Assembly: GCA_016795365.1 (NCBI GenBank)
Contig: JAEUHN010000051.1
Span: forward strand, 175,443-239,442
Direction of reading: 5' to 3'
Length of the DNA: 64,000 nt
From: Verrucomicrobiaceae bacterium
GTDB lineage: Bacteria; Verrucomicrobiota; Verrucomicrobiia; Verrucomicrobiales; Verrucomicrobiaceae
The first letter of the stretch is position 1; each line of letters starts with the position of its first letter. The notes beneath the pieces were generated by a model that searched no databases, was not told the origin of the DNA, and worked only from the letters and a program-made list of their open reading frames with translations. Below, one piece after another: positions 43,403 to 53,183 of this stretch. The translations under genes and the position numbers were made by a program.

Positions 43403-45877
43403 TCAAGGTTTCTCCAGCACCACACGAAAGCCCCACAGCTGGTGACGATAACCCGGGAGATTCTCCACCCGATAAGAAGACAGCAAGCTGGGTTGCTTCC
43501 AGGTATCGAACGCACCTCCGCGCGCGGCTCGTGTTTCGCCCTGATTCCGTGCCTTATCCTGACACCATTCCCAGACGTTGCCGCCGAGGTCGTGGATCCC
43601 GAGACCATTGGGCGGGAAACTCATCACCGGCGCGGTCGTGGTGAATCCATCCTCATAGTCTGGGATGACGGTGCCCTTCGGGTCGCAGTTTAAGAATGCC
43701 TTGTCGGCGAGGTTGGCCACGCGCGCGGGCGGCGGCCAGTCCGTGCCCCACGCGTGCATGCCCTCCACCTTCTGGCTCAGGCCGATGGGATCGCGATCCG
43801 TGCTCTCCTGGGCTCCGATGCCCACTGCCCAACTCCATTCGCGGTCCGTCGGCAGACGGTAGCTGCGCCCTTCCCTCTTGCCCAGCCACGCGCAGAAGGC
43901 ACGTGCATCTTCCCAACTCACGCTTACCACCGGATGGTCGTCGCCATGGCCCGCCGGAGTGTTCGCCGCCCCGTGCGTGGCCTGCTTCCAACTGATGTCC
44001 GCGCCCGGTGCCTCCGCCGCAAACGCCGCGTAATCCTGCCGCCGCGTCTCGTGGATGCAAAAGAGCACATCGGTCCCAGGCACCGGCACGAACTTCATGC
44101 CGAGGGTGTTGGTGAAGGGTGCCTCCTTGGTGGCGGATGATAAGCCTCTTGAAGCGACGCTGGCGGTGGCCGGCAAACCAGCCAAGGCCGCCAATTCTTC
44201 CTTCGGCACGCCATCGAGTTGAATATACGAGACATCACGGAAGTAGGCCTTGGACTTGCCGTAAAGGGCGATCTTCCCCGGCTCCAGCGCCAGTGCATCA
44301 CGCACGATGCCCAAGACAGCACCATCAGCGGCGACAATGATCGTCTCGCCGATCATCCGCACTTCCACCCGCAGCCACTCGTCCGGCTGGTATGGCTTGT
44401 TGAGCAGCCAATGGCCGAACTGGCGAAGTTTCCGGTTGTTGGTGTGTGCTAGTTCCACCCGCTTGTTGTTCACCGAGACATAATAATGACCACGATCCGG
44501 ACCAGTGCCCTCCCGCAAACGCAGGAGCAGACGCGCATCGACGGCATCGGGATTCATGCGCACGCTGGCCCTGAAGATGACGCTGGTAAGGTTGACCTCG
44601 GCCCTCAGTGAGTCTCCATCAATCCGCAGCGCATTGTCCTCCCATTGGTAATTCGATTTGCTCGGAATCTTGCCGGGCGCGTCCCACAATTTCACCGCGC
44701 GTCCTTCCAGGAAGGCTGGGATCGGTTTCAAGGTGGCCCAAGCGGGCACTGGGGCTGAAGGTGGCTGGTTGGAACCTGTAGTGCCCGGCTTCTGCAACAA
44801 GAAAGCTCCCGCTCCGAGCACGACCACCGCCGCCACGATGAGCGGAGCGCGCACTCTCTTGGGCGCTTCATCCTTCTTCGCGGCTGCGCCGCCTGTTGGA
44901 TTGGAGGGGGCAGGAGTGCCCGCGCTCCCTTCTCTAGCACTTGCTGGCGTGACACTCTCCACATCTGCCTTCAACTCCACCGCGCTGCTGTAGCGCTTCT
45001 CGCGGTCCGTCTGCATCGCCTTGTCCACGATCGCGTCGAGCTTCGGATCGCTCTGCGGCACCACGGCGCTGATCGGGGAGAATCGACCACGCGGGATGTG
45101 GCCGGTGAGCATCTGGTAGAGCATCACGCCCACGGCATAGATGTCCGCGCGTTGATCAATGAGCGCACCGGCGAGCATCGCTTCCGGTGCGACGAAATCG
45201 GGCGTGCCCATCGTGACGCTGCTCTTGGTGATGCCACCTGGTTCATGTGTGGTGATCTTGGCCAGGCCAAAGTCGGCCACCTTCACCTGGCCGTCGGCAT
45301 CAATCATGATGTTGGAGGGCTTGATGTCCCGATGAACGACGCCCCGAGCGTGCGCATAGGCCAGCGCATCGCACACCGCCGTGGTGATACGGATCGCCTG
45401 CTCAGGCGGGAGCTGACCGTGAGCGGCCACGAGATGAGCCACATCCGTGCCCTCGATGAACTCCATTACGAAGTAGAGCAAGCCCTCGGGCGTCTCCCCC
45501 GCGTCATAAACGGTTACGATGCCGGGATGCTTGAACTTCGCCATCGCACGCGCCTCTTGCTTGAAGCGCTGCGCATAGTTCGCCTCGCCATCCTCCACGA
45601 TGTCGGGCGGCAGGATCTTGATCGCGACCGTGCGGTCCAGCGCACGCTGCACGCCCTTGTAAACCGCCCCCATGCCCCCGCGAGCGATGAACTCCGTGAT
45701 TTCATACTGCGGCAGCATTCCCTGAAGCACCTCGACCGAGGGCGGCTGCCAGCCACGCAGTTCACGGGTCACCGCCTGACCCGCTGCTGCGAGCAACGCC
45801 TGCATTTGATCGGGCGACATTTTCAAGGTCTGTCCCTCAGCCAAAGCGTCGTCGCCAGAGTGAGATTCCGTGTTCAT
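43403..45877 (-). CDS. Ser/Thr protein kinase fused to FGE-sulfatase-like domain
   Basis: 824 residues. The kinase domain (about 60-330) has the Gly-rich loop ARGGMGAVYKG, Lys87 in VAIKILP, HRDIKPSNIM, DFGLA and the APEAM activation end. A membrane helix follows (about 350-368), then a LamG/3-keto-disaccharide-hydrolase-like domain (DUF1080-type, about 385-565, with IPSKSNYQWEDNALRIDG). The last ~230 residues are FGE-sulfatase-like: LGMKFVPVPG, VSVSWEDARAFCAWLG, RLPTDREW and GNVWEWCQD...RGGAF. The catalytic Cys pair of true formylglycine-generating enzymes is not evident, so the domain is more likely a sensor, as in Pkn1-type kinases. Sits upstream of the ECF sigma gene. Confidence 0.9.
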   Translation of the reverse strand: MNTESHSGDDALAEGQTLKMSPDQMQALLAAAGQAVTRELRGWQPPSVEVLQGMLPQYEITEFIARGGMGAVYKGVQRALDRTVAIKILPPDIVEDGEANYAQRFKQEARAMAKFKHPGIVTVYDAGETPEGLLYFVMEFIEGTDVAHLVAAHGQLPPEQAIRITTAVCDALAYAHARGVVHRDIKPSNIMIDADGQVKVADFGLAKITTHEPGGITKSSVTMGTPDFVAPEAMLAGALIDQRADIYAVGVMLYQMLTGHIPRGRFSPISAVVPQSDPKLDAIVDKAMQTDREKRYSSAVELKADVESVTPASAREGSAGTPAPSNPTGGAAAKKDEAPKRVRAPLIVAAVVVLGAGAFLLQKPGTTGSNQPPSAPVPAWATLKPIPAFLEGRAVKLWDAPGKIPSKSNYQWEDNALRIDGDSLRAEVNLTSVIFRASVRMNPDAVDARLLLRLREGTGPDRGHYYVSVNNKRVELAHTNNRKLRQFGHWLLNKPYQPDEWLRVEVRMIGETIIVAADGAVLGIVRDALALEPGKIALYGKSKAYFRDVSYIQLDGVPKEELAALAGLPATASVASRGLSSATKEAPFTNTLGMKFVPVPGTDVLFCIHETRRQDYAAFAAEAPGADISWKQATHGAANTPAGHGDDHPVVSVSWEDARAFCAWLGKREGRSYRLPTDREWSWAVGIGAQESTDRDPIGLSQKVEGMHAWGTDWPPPARVANLADKAFLNCDPKGTVIPDYEDGFTTTAPVMSFPPNGLGIHDLGGNVWEWCQDKARNQGETRAARGGAFDTWKQPSLLSSYRVENLPGYRHQLWGFRVVLEKP

Positions 45878-46025
45878 CGGTGCCCATGTTTGGGCTCCAG
45901 CTCACCCATTGGCAAGGCAGAATCCCATGACAGCAACTTTTTGAAATAAGGCTGTCACGATTCGTCCCGGGCTTGGTTTGTCCGGTGGAGGCCCGCTGCC
46001 TCAGACCGAAAACCAGGCACCCACC

Positions 46026-46262
46026 ATGACCACCAAACGCATCATCAACTGGCGTGCCAGCGCCTCCCTCACCCAAGACACCGGCATCATCGCCTTCCAA
46101 TTCGAGGACGGCACCTTCAGCCCTCCCTCGGAGCCTATTCCATCGACTCGCCTCAGTGCCATCATCGCCGTGCTGGAGTCCGCCCGCAGAGCCACGCTCA
46201 CCGATGCAGGCAACAGCCAATGGTATGTGAGCAACAGCCCGAATGCGCCGGGATTGGGGTGA
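46026..46262 (+). CDS. Small hypothetical protein
   Basis: 78 residues from ATG 46026; no signal peptide or membrane segment. Contains a plausible alpha/beta pattern with TRLSAIIAVLESARR. I do not recognise it. It is a reasonable gene because the composition is not that of an overlapping frame and the divergent kinase gene ends well before it, but a small orphan cannot be proved by eye. Located 92 bases before the giant repeat gene. Confidence 0.5.
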   Translation: MTTKRIINWRASASLTQDTGIIAFQFEDGTFSPPSEPIPSTRLSAIIAVLESARRATLTDAGNSQWYVSNSPNAPGLG

Positions 46263-46354
46263 GCCCGCACCAATTTGGTAGCTGTTTCATGCCTTCAACT
46301 TCGCGGCCTGGCCGCGTCCCTTCCTCTCTCTGTGCGAAACCGTGTGTTATCATC

Positions 46355-49300
46355 ATGAAAACGACCTGTGTCCCTCTCCTGATTTTCTTTGTCCTGGCAG
46401 CATCCGTCCTCAGCACCGAACCTGCCCCACAGACCATGAGCATTCCCTTCGGCCAACTCGTTGCCGAGGCGCAGAAGCAATACGCGGGGGAAGGCATCAC
46501 CATCACTCCCAGCGCCCACGGTGCCAGGCTCAAGGCGGTGATGCAGGACTTGGAAGCGGAAGCCACCGGCGAGGTCCTGTGGCTCACCTCCACGGCGGAT
46601 GACGATTCGAGTAAAACCCAGCAACTCACCTCTACTGACAAGGCACCGGAGGGGCTTTCCAAGTCCGACTGGTCAACCATCCGCTCGGCGCATACATCTT
46701 GGGAGCACAATGTGCTGCCCGTCGAAGGTGGCTGGCAGGCTCGCAACAAGGGCCAGCAGTGGACCACGCACTTTGACCGGCGGGGTTTTACCACGATGCC
46801 CAAGGCCGCCGCGTGGCAGTGGGGGCTGGAGCTGCGCAGCTATGGCTTTGGTGCCAGCCAGGTTTCAGTGGCCAGCCAACCGGACGTGAAGACCGAAGGC
46901 GGGCGACTCAGCTACCAGTGGGATGGGGTCATGCAAGAGTGGTTCCTCAATGATCAGCGCGGCTTGGAGCATGGGTTTGTGCTCAACACCCGCCCGGTAG
47001 GAGCCGCCAGCAATGTGCCGCTGGAAGTGGTGCTGGGAGTTCGCGGCGGGCTGCAGGCTAGACTGTCCGCCGACGGGCAGACGGTCCACTTCCGTAATGG
47101 GCACGGTGCGGCGGTGCTCAATTATGGCGGGCTGAAAGTGTGGGATGCGGACGGGCAAGTGCTGCCATCACACTTTGCACTGGGAGCAGGAGGCGCGTTG
47201 ATGGTGAGGGTGGAGGAGAGCGCGGCACGCTATCCGCTGACGATTGATCCGATTGCGCAGCAGGCTTACTTGAAAGCGAGCAACACCGGCGCGGGCGATA
47301 GCTTTGGCTACTCGGTGGCCGTGTCTGGCGACACGGTGGTCGTTGGGGCGTGGAGTGAAAACAGCAACGCCACCGGCGTCAACGGCAACCAGGCAGATAA
47401 TTCGGCCGCTGACGCAGGGGCGGCCTACGTCTTCACGCGGAGTGGGACAACGTGGACACAGCAGGCCTACCTGAAGGCGAGCAACGCCGAGGCGGGCGAC
47501 AATTTCGGCTACTCGGTGGCCGTGGCGGGCGACACGATAGTCGTCGGGGCGTGGAACGAGGACAGCAGCGCCACGGGCGTCAACGGAAATCAGGCGGACA
47601 ACTCAGCCACCAACGCCGGGGCGGCTTATGTCTTCACGCGGAGTGGGACGACATGGACGCAGCAGGCATACCTGAAACCGAGCAACGCCGAGACAGGCGA
47701 CAGTTTCGGCTACTCGGTGGCCGTGGCGGGCGACACGGTGGTCGTCGGGGCTCGTTATGAGGACAGCAACGCCACGAGCATCAACGGCAACGAAGCTAAC
47801 AATTCGGCCCTCGCCTCCGGTGCGGCTTATGTCTTCACGCGCAGTGGGGCGAACTGGACGCAGCAGGCATACCTGAAGGCGAGCAACACCAACGCGGGCG
47901 ACTGGTTCGGCTGGTCGGTTGCCTTGTGGGGGGACACGGTGGTCATCGGGGCTCGCTCTCAGGCCGGCTCCGGGGCGGCCTATGTCTTCACCCGCAGCGG
48001 CACGACATGGACTCAGCAGGCGTTCTTGAAGGCGAGTATCATCGGATCGGGCGACGAATTCGGCATCTCCGTGGCCGTATCGGGCGATACATTGGTCATC
48101 GGGGCGTCTGGCGAGGACAGCAACGCGACCGGAGTCAACGGCAACCAAACAGACAATTCAGCCAGCTTTGCTGGGGCAGCTTACGTGTTCACGCGCATCG
48201 GCACAACGTGGACGCAGCAGGCCTATTTGAAGGCGAGTAACACAGGGGCGGGCGACAGATTCGGCACCTCGGTAGCTGTGTCGGGGGACTCGGTGGTGGT
48301 TGGTGCGTGGAACGAGGACAGCAACGCAACCGGGATCAACGGTGCCCAAGCGGACAATTCGGCCGCTGACGCCGGGGCAGCCTACTTCTTCACGCGAAGC
48401 GGCACGACGTGGACGCAACAGACCTACTTGAAGGCGAGCAACACCGGCACAGACGACCAATTCGGCATCTCGGTGGCCGTGTCGGGGGACACGGTGGTGG
48501 TCGGGGCTAACACTGAGGACAGCAGCGCAACCGGGGTCAATGGTGATGAAGCGGACAATTCGGGCATCGGCTCCGGAGCGGTCTATGTCTTTGCCAACAT
48601 GATGCCGGAGATCGAGTTGAGAGGCAACGGCAACCCGATCAGCAACGGTGACCCGCTTCCGAGTGTCGTGAATCACACCGACTTCGGCAGCACACCCGTC
48701 GTCGGCGGGAGTGTGGCACGCACCTTTGCCCTTATCAACAGCGGCACTGCAACTTTGAACCTCACCGGCTCGCCGCGTGTCGCGCTCAGTGGCAGCGGTG
48801 CCTTCAGCGTTACGTCGCAGCCCGGGTCGAGCACGGTGGCGGCGGGCGGCGGATCGCAGACCTTTGTCATCACCTTCGCACCTTCCACTGCGGGCAGTCA
48901 TAACGCCACCGTCAGCATCGCCAACGACGACAGCGACGAAAACCCCTTCACCTTTGCCGTGGCGGGCTCAGCGCTGAGCAACAACGCCAATCTCTCGAAC
49001 CTCGTGCTGAGCAGCGGCACGCTCAGTCCGGCCTTCACCAGCGGCACGACGAGCTACACCGCAAGCGTCCCGTTCCTTGCCACGAGCCTCGCCGTCACGC
49101 CGACGAGGGAGCAGGCAAACGCAACCATCACGGTGAATGGCAATACGGTCACCTCCGGCAGCGCCAGCGCGCCGATCAGCCTGAGTGTGGGGGGCAATGC
49201 GATCAGCATCGTCGTCACCGCGCAGGATGGAACGCCGAAGACTTACACCGTGACCGTGACACGTGCCGCACCGGGGCCGGGTGATCGGGACTTCACCTTC

Positions 49301-52300
49301 GATTCCGATGGCATCGCCACCACGGCCTTTGATGTCGATCACGAGAGCGCGCAGGGTCTGGCCGTGCAGAGTGATGGCAAGATCGTGGCGGCAGGGTATG
49401 CGAAGGTGGGCGGCACCTACCGCTTCGCGCTGGCGCGCTATCAGCCGAACGGCAGTCTTGATACCAGCTTCGGCACGAACGGCAAGGTCACCACGCCGTT
49501 TCCCGGTGCCAACGCCTATGGGCGCAGCGTGGCTTTCCAAAGTGATGGCAAGATCGTGGTGGCGGGCTACCGGACAACGACGGCGGATGACAACTCGGAT
49601 TTCGCAGTGGCACGCTACACGACCAGCGGGGTGTTGGACACGTCCTTTGGCTCGGGCGGGTGGTTCACCGCCGCTTTCAGCATCAACAACGAGTATGCTT
49701 ATGACGTGGCGGTGCAGAACGACGACAAAATCGTCCTGGTCGGTCGCGCTGTGATTTACGGAGAGGGCGTGCCGCGGATCGCCCTGGCACGCTGCACGAG
49801 CAACGGGATCATAGATGGAACCTTCGATGGTGACGGTCTGGTCATCACGCCGGTCGGCTCACTCGACGACGCGGCGCAGAGCATCGCCATCCAGCCGGAT
49901 GGCAGGATCGTCATCGCGGGCTATTCCAAATCCGGAGTGCAGTATGACTTCGCCCTGGTCCGCTACACGACGGCGGGCACTCCGGATGCTTCCTTTGACG
50001 CCGATGGCATCCTAACGACCACCATCAGTGGCAGCAGCGACGATTATGCAAACGACGTCGTCTTCCAACCAGACGGCAGGATCGTGGTGGCCGGGTCAAC
50101 CTTTTCCGGGGGACAGGGCGACTCCGTCGTGGTGCGATATCAAGCCAACGGTGCCCTGGACACCACCTTCAACGGCACAGGCAAGGCCGTGATCCCGCTC
50201 GCCCCGACCCACGACGAAGCCTACGGCCTGGCCGTCCAACGCGATGGCAGGATCGTGGTGGGAGGCTATGCCAACTCCTCTCCCCGGAACTTCGCCGTGA
50301 TGCGACTGACCGGCGCTGGCGCTCTGGATACCACCTTCAACGGCACGGGCAAGGTGACGACGCCGGTCGGCAGTGGTAATGCGGTGGCCCACGCGCTGGC
50401 TCTGCAGACCAATGGTGGGATCGTTCTGGCAGGCTATTCATCCAATGGCACCAACGACGACTTCGCCCTCGTGCGCTACCTTGGCGGGCCTTACCTGCCA
50501 TCCGCCACGACGCTCGCGGCCACGAATGTGCTGCTTTTCTCCGCCACGCTCAACGGCAGCGCGAATCCCAACGGCCTCACGACGACCGCGTGGTTCGAAT
50601 ACGGCACCACCACCAGCTATGGCGCGAGCGCGACCGCGCAGAACCTCGGCAGCGGCAGCAGCGATGTGGCGGTGACCGCCAACCTCACCAGCCTCGCCGA
50701 CAACACGCTCTACCACTGCCGTCTCGTGGTGCAGAACGCCGACGGCACGGTCTATGGCAATGACATCACCTTCAGCACGCCCGCCGCCGTGCCGGAGATT
50801 CGCGTCTTCGCCGGAGCCAATGACACCGCGCCGGAGCTGACCGACGGGCAGGCTGCCGCTGTGGACTTCGGCAGCACTGTGTTGGGCACACCGGTCACGC
50901 GCAGCTTCACGGTGAAGAATGTGGGCACCGTCGATCTGCATGTGTCCGGCATCACCCTGCCTGCGGTGTATGAGTATGTGGGCACTGCCTTCCCTTGGAC
51001 GATGGTTCCCAATTCCACGATCACCATCCAGGTGCGCTTCCTCGCGAACACGGTGCACGGCACCTTCGGCGGCACGATGAGCCTGGCGAATGATGATGCG
51101 GATGAGGGGGCGTTTGATGTGCCGGTGACGGCGGCGGCCACCCCCAGCGGACCTGTCACAGAGCAATGGGCACAGCGCTACATCGGACCGGCCAACAGAC
51201 ACGATTTGGCTCGCGCGGTGGCGGTAGATGGGAGCGGGAATGTGGTGGTCACGGGATATTCCTACAACGGCACCTACTCCGACTGCTACACGGCGAAGTA
51301 TGCGGCGGGGGATGGTGCGCTGCTCTGGGAGAAGCGCTACAACGGCCCGGCCAACCGCGACGACCTCGCCCGAGCGGTGGCGCTGGACGGGAGCGGCAAC
51401 GTGGTCGTCACGGGGGATTCCTACAATGGGACCAGCTACGACTACTACACGGCGAAGTATGCGGCGGGGGATGGCGCGCTGCTCTGGGAGAAGCGTTACA
51501 ACGGACCGGCAAATAGCAGCGATGCTGCCAATGCGGTGGCGCTGGACGGGAGCGGCAACGTGGTCGTCACGGGGACATCCCGCGGCAGCGGGAGCGACAA
51601 CGACTACTACACGGCGAAGTATGCGGCGGGGGATGGCGCGCTGGTCTGGGAGAAGCGCTACAACGGCCCGGCCAACAACGGCGACTACGCCCAAGCGGTA
51701 GCGCTGGACGGGAGCGGCAACGTGGTCGTCACGGGGTATTCCAGAGGCAACGGCTGGGACTACTACACGGCGAAGTATGCGGCGGGGGATGGCGCGCTGC
51801 TTTGGGAGAAGCGCTACAACGGCCCGGGCAGCAGCGACGATGTTGCCCAAGCGGTGGCGCTGGACGGGAGCGGCAACGTGGTCGTCACGGGGTATTCCTA
51901 CAACGGCACCAACTCCGACTACTACACGGCGAAGTATGCGGCGGGGGATGGTGCGCTGCTCTGGGAGAAGCGCTACAACGGCCCGGCCAACAGCGACGAT
52001 TTTGCCCGAGCGGTGGCGCTGGACGGGAGCGGCAACGTGGTCGTCACGGGGGCTTCCAACTCCGACTACTACACGGCGAAGTATGCGGCGGGGGATGGCG
52101 CGCTACTCTGGGAGAAGCGCTACAACGGAGCGGGCAACAGCAACGATGGTGCCAATGCGGTGGCGCTGGACGGGAGCGGCAACGTGGTCGTCACGGGGGT
52201 ATCCTGGGGCAGTGGGAGCGGCTCCGACTACTACACGGCGAAGTATGCGGCGGGGGATGGCGCGCTGCTCTGGGAGAAGCGCTACAACGGACCGGCCAAC

Positions 52301-53104
52301 AGCGACGACTACGCCCAAGCGGTGGCGCTGGACGGGAGCGGCAACGTGGTCGTCACGGGGGATTCCTCCAACGGCACCAACTCCGACTACTGCACCGTTC
52401 GCTACGGTGCTGCGGTCACCGCACCCACCGTGGTCACAACGGCAGCCACTTCCGTCACCGCCACCACCGCCACCCTCAACGGCACGGTGAATCCCAACGG
52501 CGTGATCACCAGCGCGTGGTTCGAATACGGCACGACCACCAGCTACGGCCAGACCACGACCTCCCAGCCGCAAGGCTACGGCACCAGCGCCAGTCCCGTG
52601 AGCGCCGCCATCACCGGCCTGACGCCCGGCACTCTCTACCACTACCGCCTCGTCGCCCAGAACGGCGAGACCACGGCCTACGGAAGTGACATCACTTTCA
52701 CCACGCTCACCGTGCAGCAAGGCTGGCGGCAGCAATACTTCGGCACCACGAGCAACACGGGCAATGCAGCAGACAGCTTTGATTTCGACAAGGACGGCCT
52801 GGAGAACCTCATCGAGTGGGCGCTGGGCCTGAACCCGACGACCGCCAGCACCCTGCCCGTCACGACGATCCGCAACGGCGCGTTCTTCGAATTCACCTAC
52901 ACCCGCAGCGTCGCCGCGCTGAATGCCGGTGCGGTCTTCACCGTGGAATGGAGCGACACGTTGCCCGGCACAGGTTGGAGCAACGCTGGTGTCACCGAGC
53001 AAATTCTCTCCGACAACGGCACCATGCAGCAGGTGAGGGCCAGCGTGCCCGTGGGCAGCCAGGGGCGGCGCTTCGTGCATCTGAAGGTGACATCTCCGCC
53101 GTGA
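46355..53104 (+). CDS. Giant secreted repeat protein (FG-GAP-like, delta-60 and SBBP-like repeats)
   Basis: 2249 residues from ATG 46355 (MKTTCVPLLIFF), which begins a signal peptide; the longer frame to 46220 runs through the intergenic region. Order: non-repeat N-terminus (about 1-300), seven FG-GAP-like units (about 302-750), a HYDIN/choice-of-anchor-D type beta domain with a cadherin-like beta-sandwich (about 750-970), seven delta-60 units (about 975-1378), fibronectin-like stretches (about 1385-1600), eight SBBP-like units (about 1602-2020) and a C-terminal Asp-rich calcium-type motif DFDKDGLENLIEWALGLNP. It is probably a surface or secreted adhesin or structural protein. No enzyme motif seen. 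Confidence 0.9.
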   Translation: MKTTCVPLLIFFVLAASVLSTEPAPQTMSIPFGQLVAEAQKQYAGEGITITPSAHGARLKAVMQDLEAEATGEVLWLTSTADDDSSKTQQLTSTDKAPEGLSKSDWSTIRSAHTSWEHNVLPVEGGWQARNKGQQWTTHFDRRGFTTMPKAAAWQWGLELRSYGFGASQVSVASQPDVKTEGGRLSYQWDGVMQEWFLNDQRGLEHGFVLNTRPVGAASNVPLEVVLGVRGGLQARLSADGQTVHFRNGHGAAVLNYGGLKVWDADGQVLPSHFALGAGGALMVRVEESAARYPLTIDPIAQQAYLKASNTGAGDSFGYSVAVSGDTVVVGAWSENSNATGVNGNQADNSAADAGAAYVFTRSGTTWTQQAYLKASNAEAGDNFGYSVAVAGDTIVVGAWNEDSSATGVNGNQADNSATNAGAAYVFTRSGTTWTQQAYLKPSNAETGDSFGYSVAVAGDTVVVGARYEDSNATSINGNEANNSALASGAAYVFTRSGANWTQQAYLKASNTNAGDWFGWSVALWGDTVVIGARSQAGSGAAYVFTRSGTTWTQQAFLKASIIGSGDEFGISVAVSGDTLVIGASGEDSNATGVNGNQTDNSASFAGAAYVFTRIGTTWTQQAYLKASNTGAGDRFGTSVAVSGDSVVVGAWNEDSNATGINGAQADNSAADAGAAYFFTRSGTTWTQQTYLKASNTGTDDQFGISVAVSGDTVVVGANTEDSSATGVNGDEADNSGIGSGAVYVFANMMPEIELRGNGNPISNGDPLPSVVNHTDFGSTPVVGGSVARTFALINSGTATLNLTGSPRVALSGSGAFSVTSQPGSSTVAAGGGSQTFVITFAPSTAGSHNATVSIANDDSDENPFTFAVAGSALSNNANLSNLVLSSGTLSPAFTSGTTSYTASVPFLATSLAVTPTREQANATITVNGNTVTSGSASAPISLSVGGNAISIVVTAQDGTPKTYTVTVTRAAPGPGDRDFTFDSDGIATTAFDVDHESAQGLAVQSDGKIVAAGYAKVGGTYRFALARYQPNGSLDTSFGTNGKVTTPFPGANAYGRSVAFQSDGKIVVAGYRTTTADDNSDFAVARYTTSGVLDTSFGSGGWFTAAFSINNEYAYDVAVQNDDKIVLVGRAVIYGEGVPRIALARCTSNGIIDGTFDGDGLVITPVGSLDDAAQSIAIQPDGRIVIAGYSKSGVQYDFALVRYTTAGTPDASFDADGILTTTISGSSDDYANDVVFQPDGRIVVAGSTFSGGQGDSVVVRYQANGALDTTFNGTGKAVIPLAPTHDEAYGLAVQRDGRIVVGGYANSSPRNFAVMRLTGAGALDTTFNGTGKVTTPVGSGNAVAHALALQTNGGIVLAGYSSNGTNDDFALVRYLGGPYLPSATTLAATNVLLFSATLNGSANPNGLTTTAWFEYGTTTSYGASATAQNLGSGSSDVAVTANLTSLADNTLYHCRLVVQNADGTVYGNDITFSTPAAVPEIRVFAGANDTAPELTDGQAAAVDFGSTVLGTPVTRSFTVKNVGTVDLHVSGITLPAVYEYVGTAFPWTMVPNSTITIQVRFLANTVHGTFGGTMSLANDDADEGAFDVPVTAAATPSGPVTEQWAQRYIGPANRHDLARAVAVDGSGNVVVTGYSYNGTYSDCYTAKYAAGDGALLWEKRYNGPANRDDLARAVALDGSGNVVVTGDSYNGTSYDYYTAKYAAGDGALLWEKRYNGPANSSDAANAVALDGSGNVVVTGTSRGSGSDNDYYTAKYAAGDGALVWEKRYNGPANNGDYAQAVALDGSGNVVVTGYSRGNGWDYYTAKYAAGDGALLWEKRYNGPGSSDDVAQAVALDGSGNVVVTGYSYNGTNSDYYTAKYAAGDGALLWEKRYNGPANSDDFARAVALDGSGNVVVTGASNSDYYTAKYAAGDGALLWEKRYNGAGNSNDGANAVALDGSGNVVVTGVSWGSGSGSDYYTAKYAAGDGALLWEKRYNGPANSDDYAQAVALDGSGNVVVTGDSSNGTNSDYCTVRYGAAVTAPTVVTTAATSVTATTATLNGTVNPNGVITSAWFEYGTTTSYGQTTTSQPQGYGTSASPVSAAITGLTPGTLYHYRLVAQNGETTAYGSDITFTTLTVQQGWRQQYFGTTSNTGNAADSFDFDKDGLENLIEWALGLNPTTASTLPVTTIRNGAFFEFTYTRSVAALNAGAVFTVEWSDTLPGTGWSNAGVTEQILSDNGTMQQVRASVPVGSQGRRFVHLKVTSPP
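47258..48602 (+). repeat. Seven FG-GAP-like repeats in the giant protein gene
   Basis: Seven tandem units of about 66-70 codons share QQAYLKASN-x3-GD-x-FG and VAVSGDTVVVGA, then GAAYVFTRSG. Unit four is shortened. They fit a beta-propeller blade pattern, and seven blades would close one propeller. Copies are similar at DNA level as well. Confidence 0.9.
49281..50488 (+). repeat. Seven delta-60-type repeats in the giant protein gene
   Basis: Seven units of about 50-60 codons with DGKIV-x-AGY-x-FALARY-x-NG-x-LD-x-SFG, the delta-60 repeat seen in bacterial exported proteins. Units differ more in sequence than the SBBP-like units downstream. They probably form a second propeller. Confidence 0.85.
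51158..52409 (+). repeat. Eight near-identical SBBP-like repeats in the giant protein gene
   Basis: Eight units of about 48-55 codons carry LDGSGNVVVTG and YYTAKYAAGDGALLWEKRYN. The DNA of the cores, for example CTGGACGGGAGCGGCAACGT, is almost identical between units, while a short region between them varies (GYSYNGTNSD, TSRGSGSDND, ASNSD and so on). This points to recent duplication or gene conversion. Confidence 0.92.
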
Positions 53105-53183
53105 GGACAGTCCAGAGAGGTTCTTGTGATAAGGGCAACCACCTGCAACACGCGGCACGTTCTTTGCGTTAACGCCGCCCCCC

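Noticed and set aside
50438..51850. 470-codon minus-strand frame with its own internal repeats
   Set aside because: Its repeats are only the complement of the SBBP-like units in the giant protein gene.
51158..52409. Regular DNA repeats suggesting a CRISPR-like array
   Set aside because: Units are about 150 bases, coding and in frame, and repeat and spacer sizes do not fit a CRISPR array.
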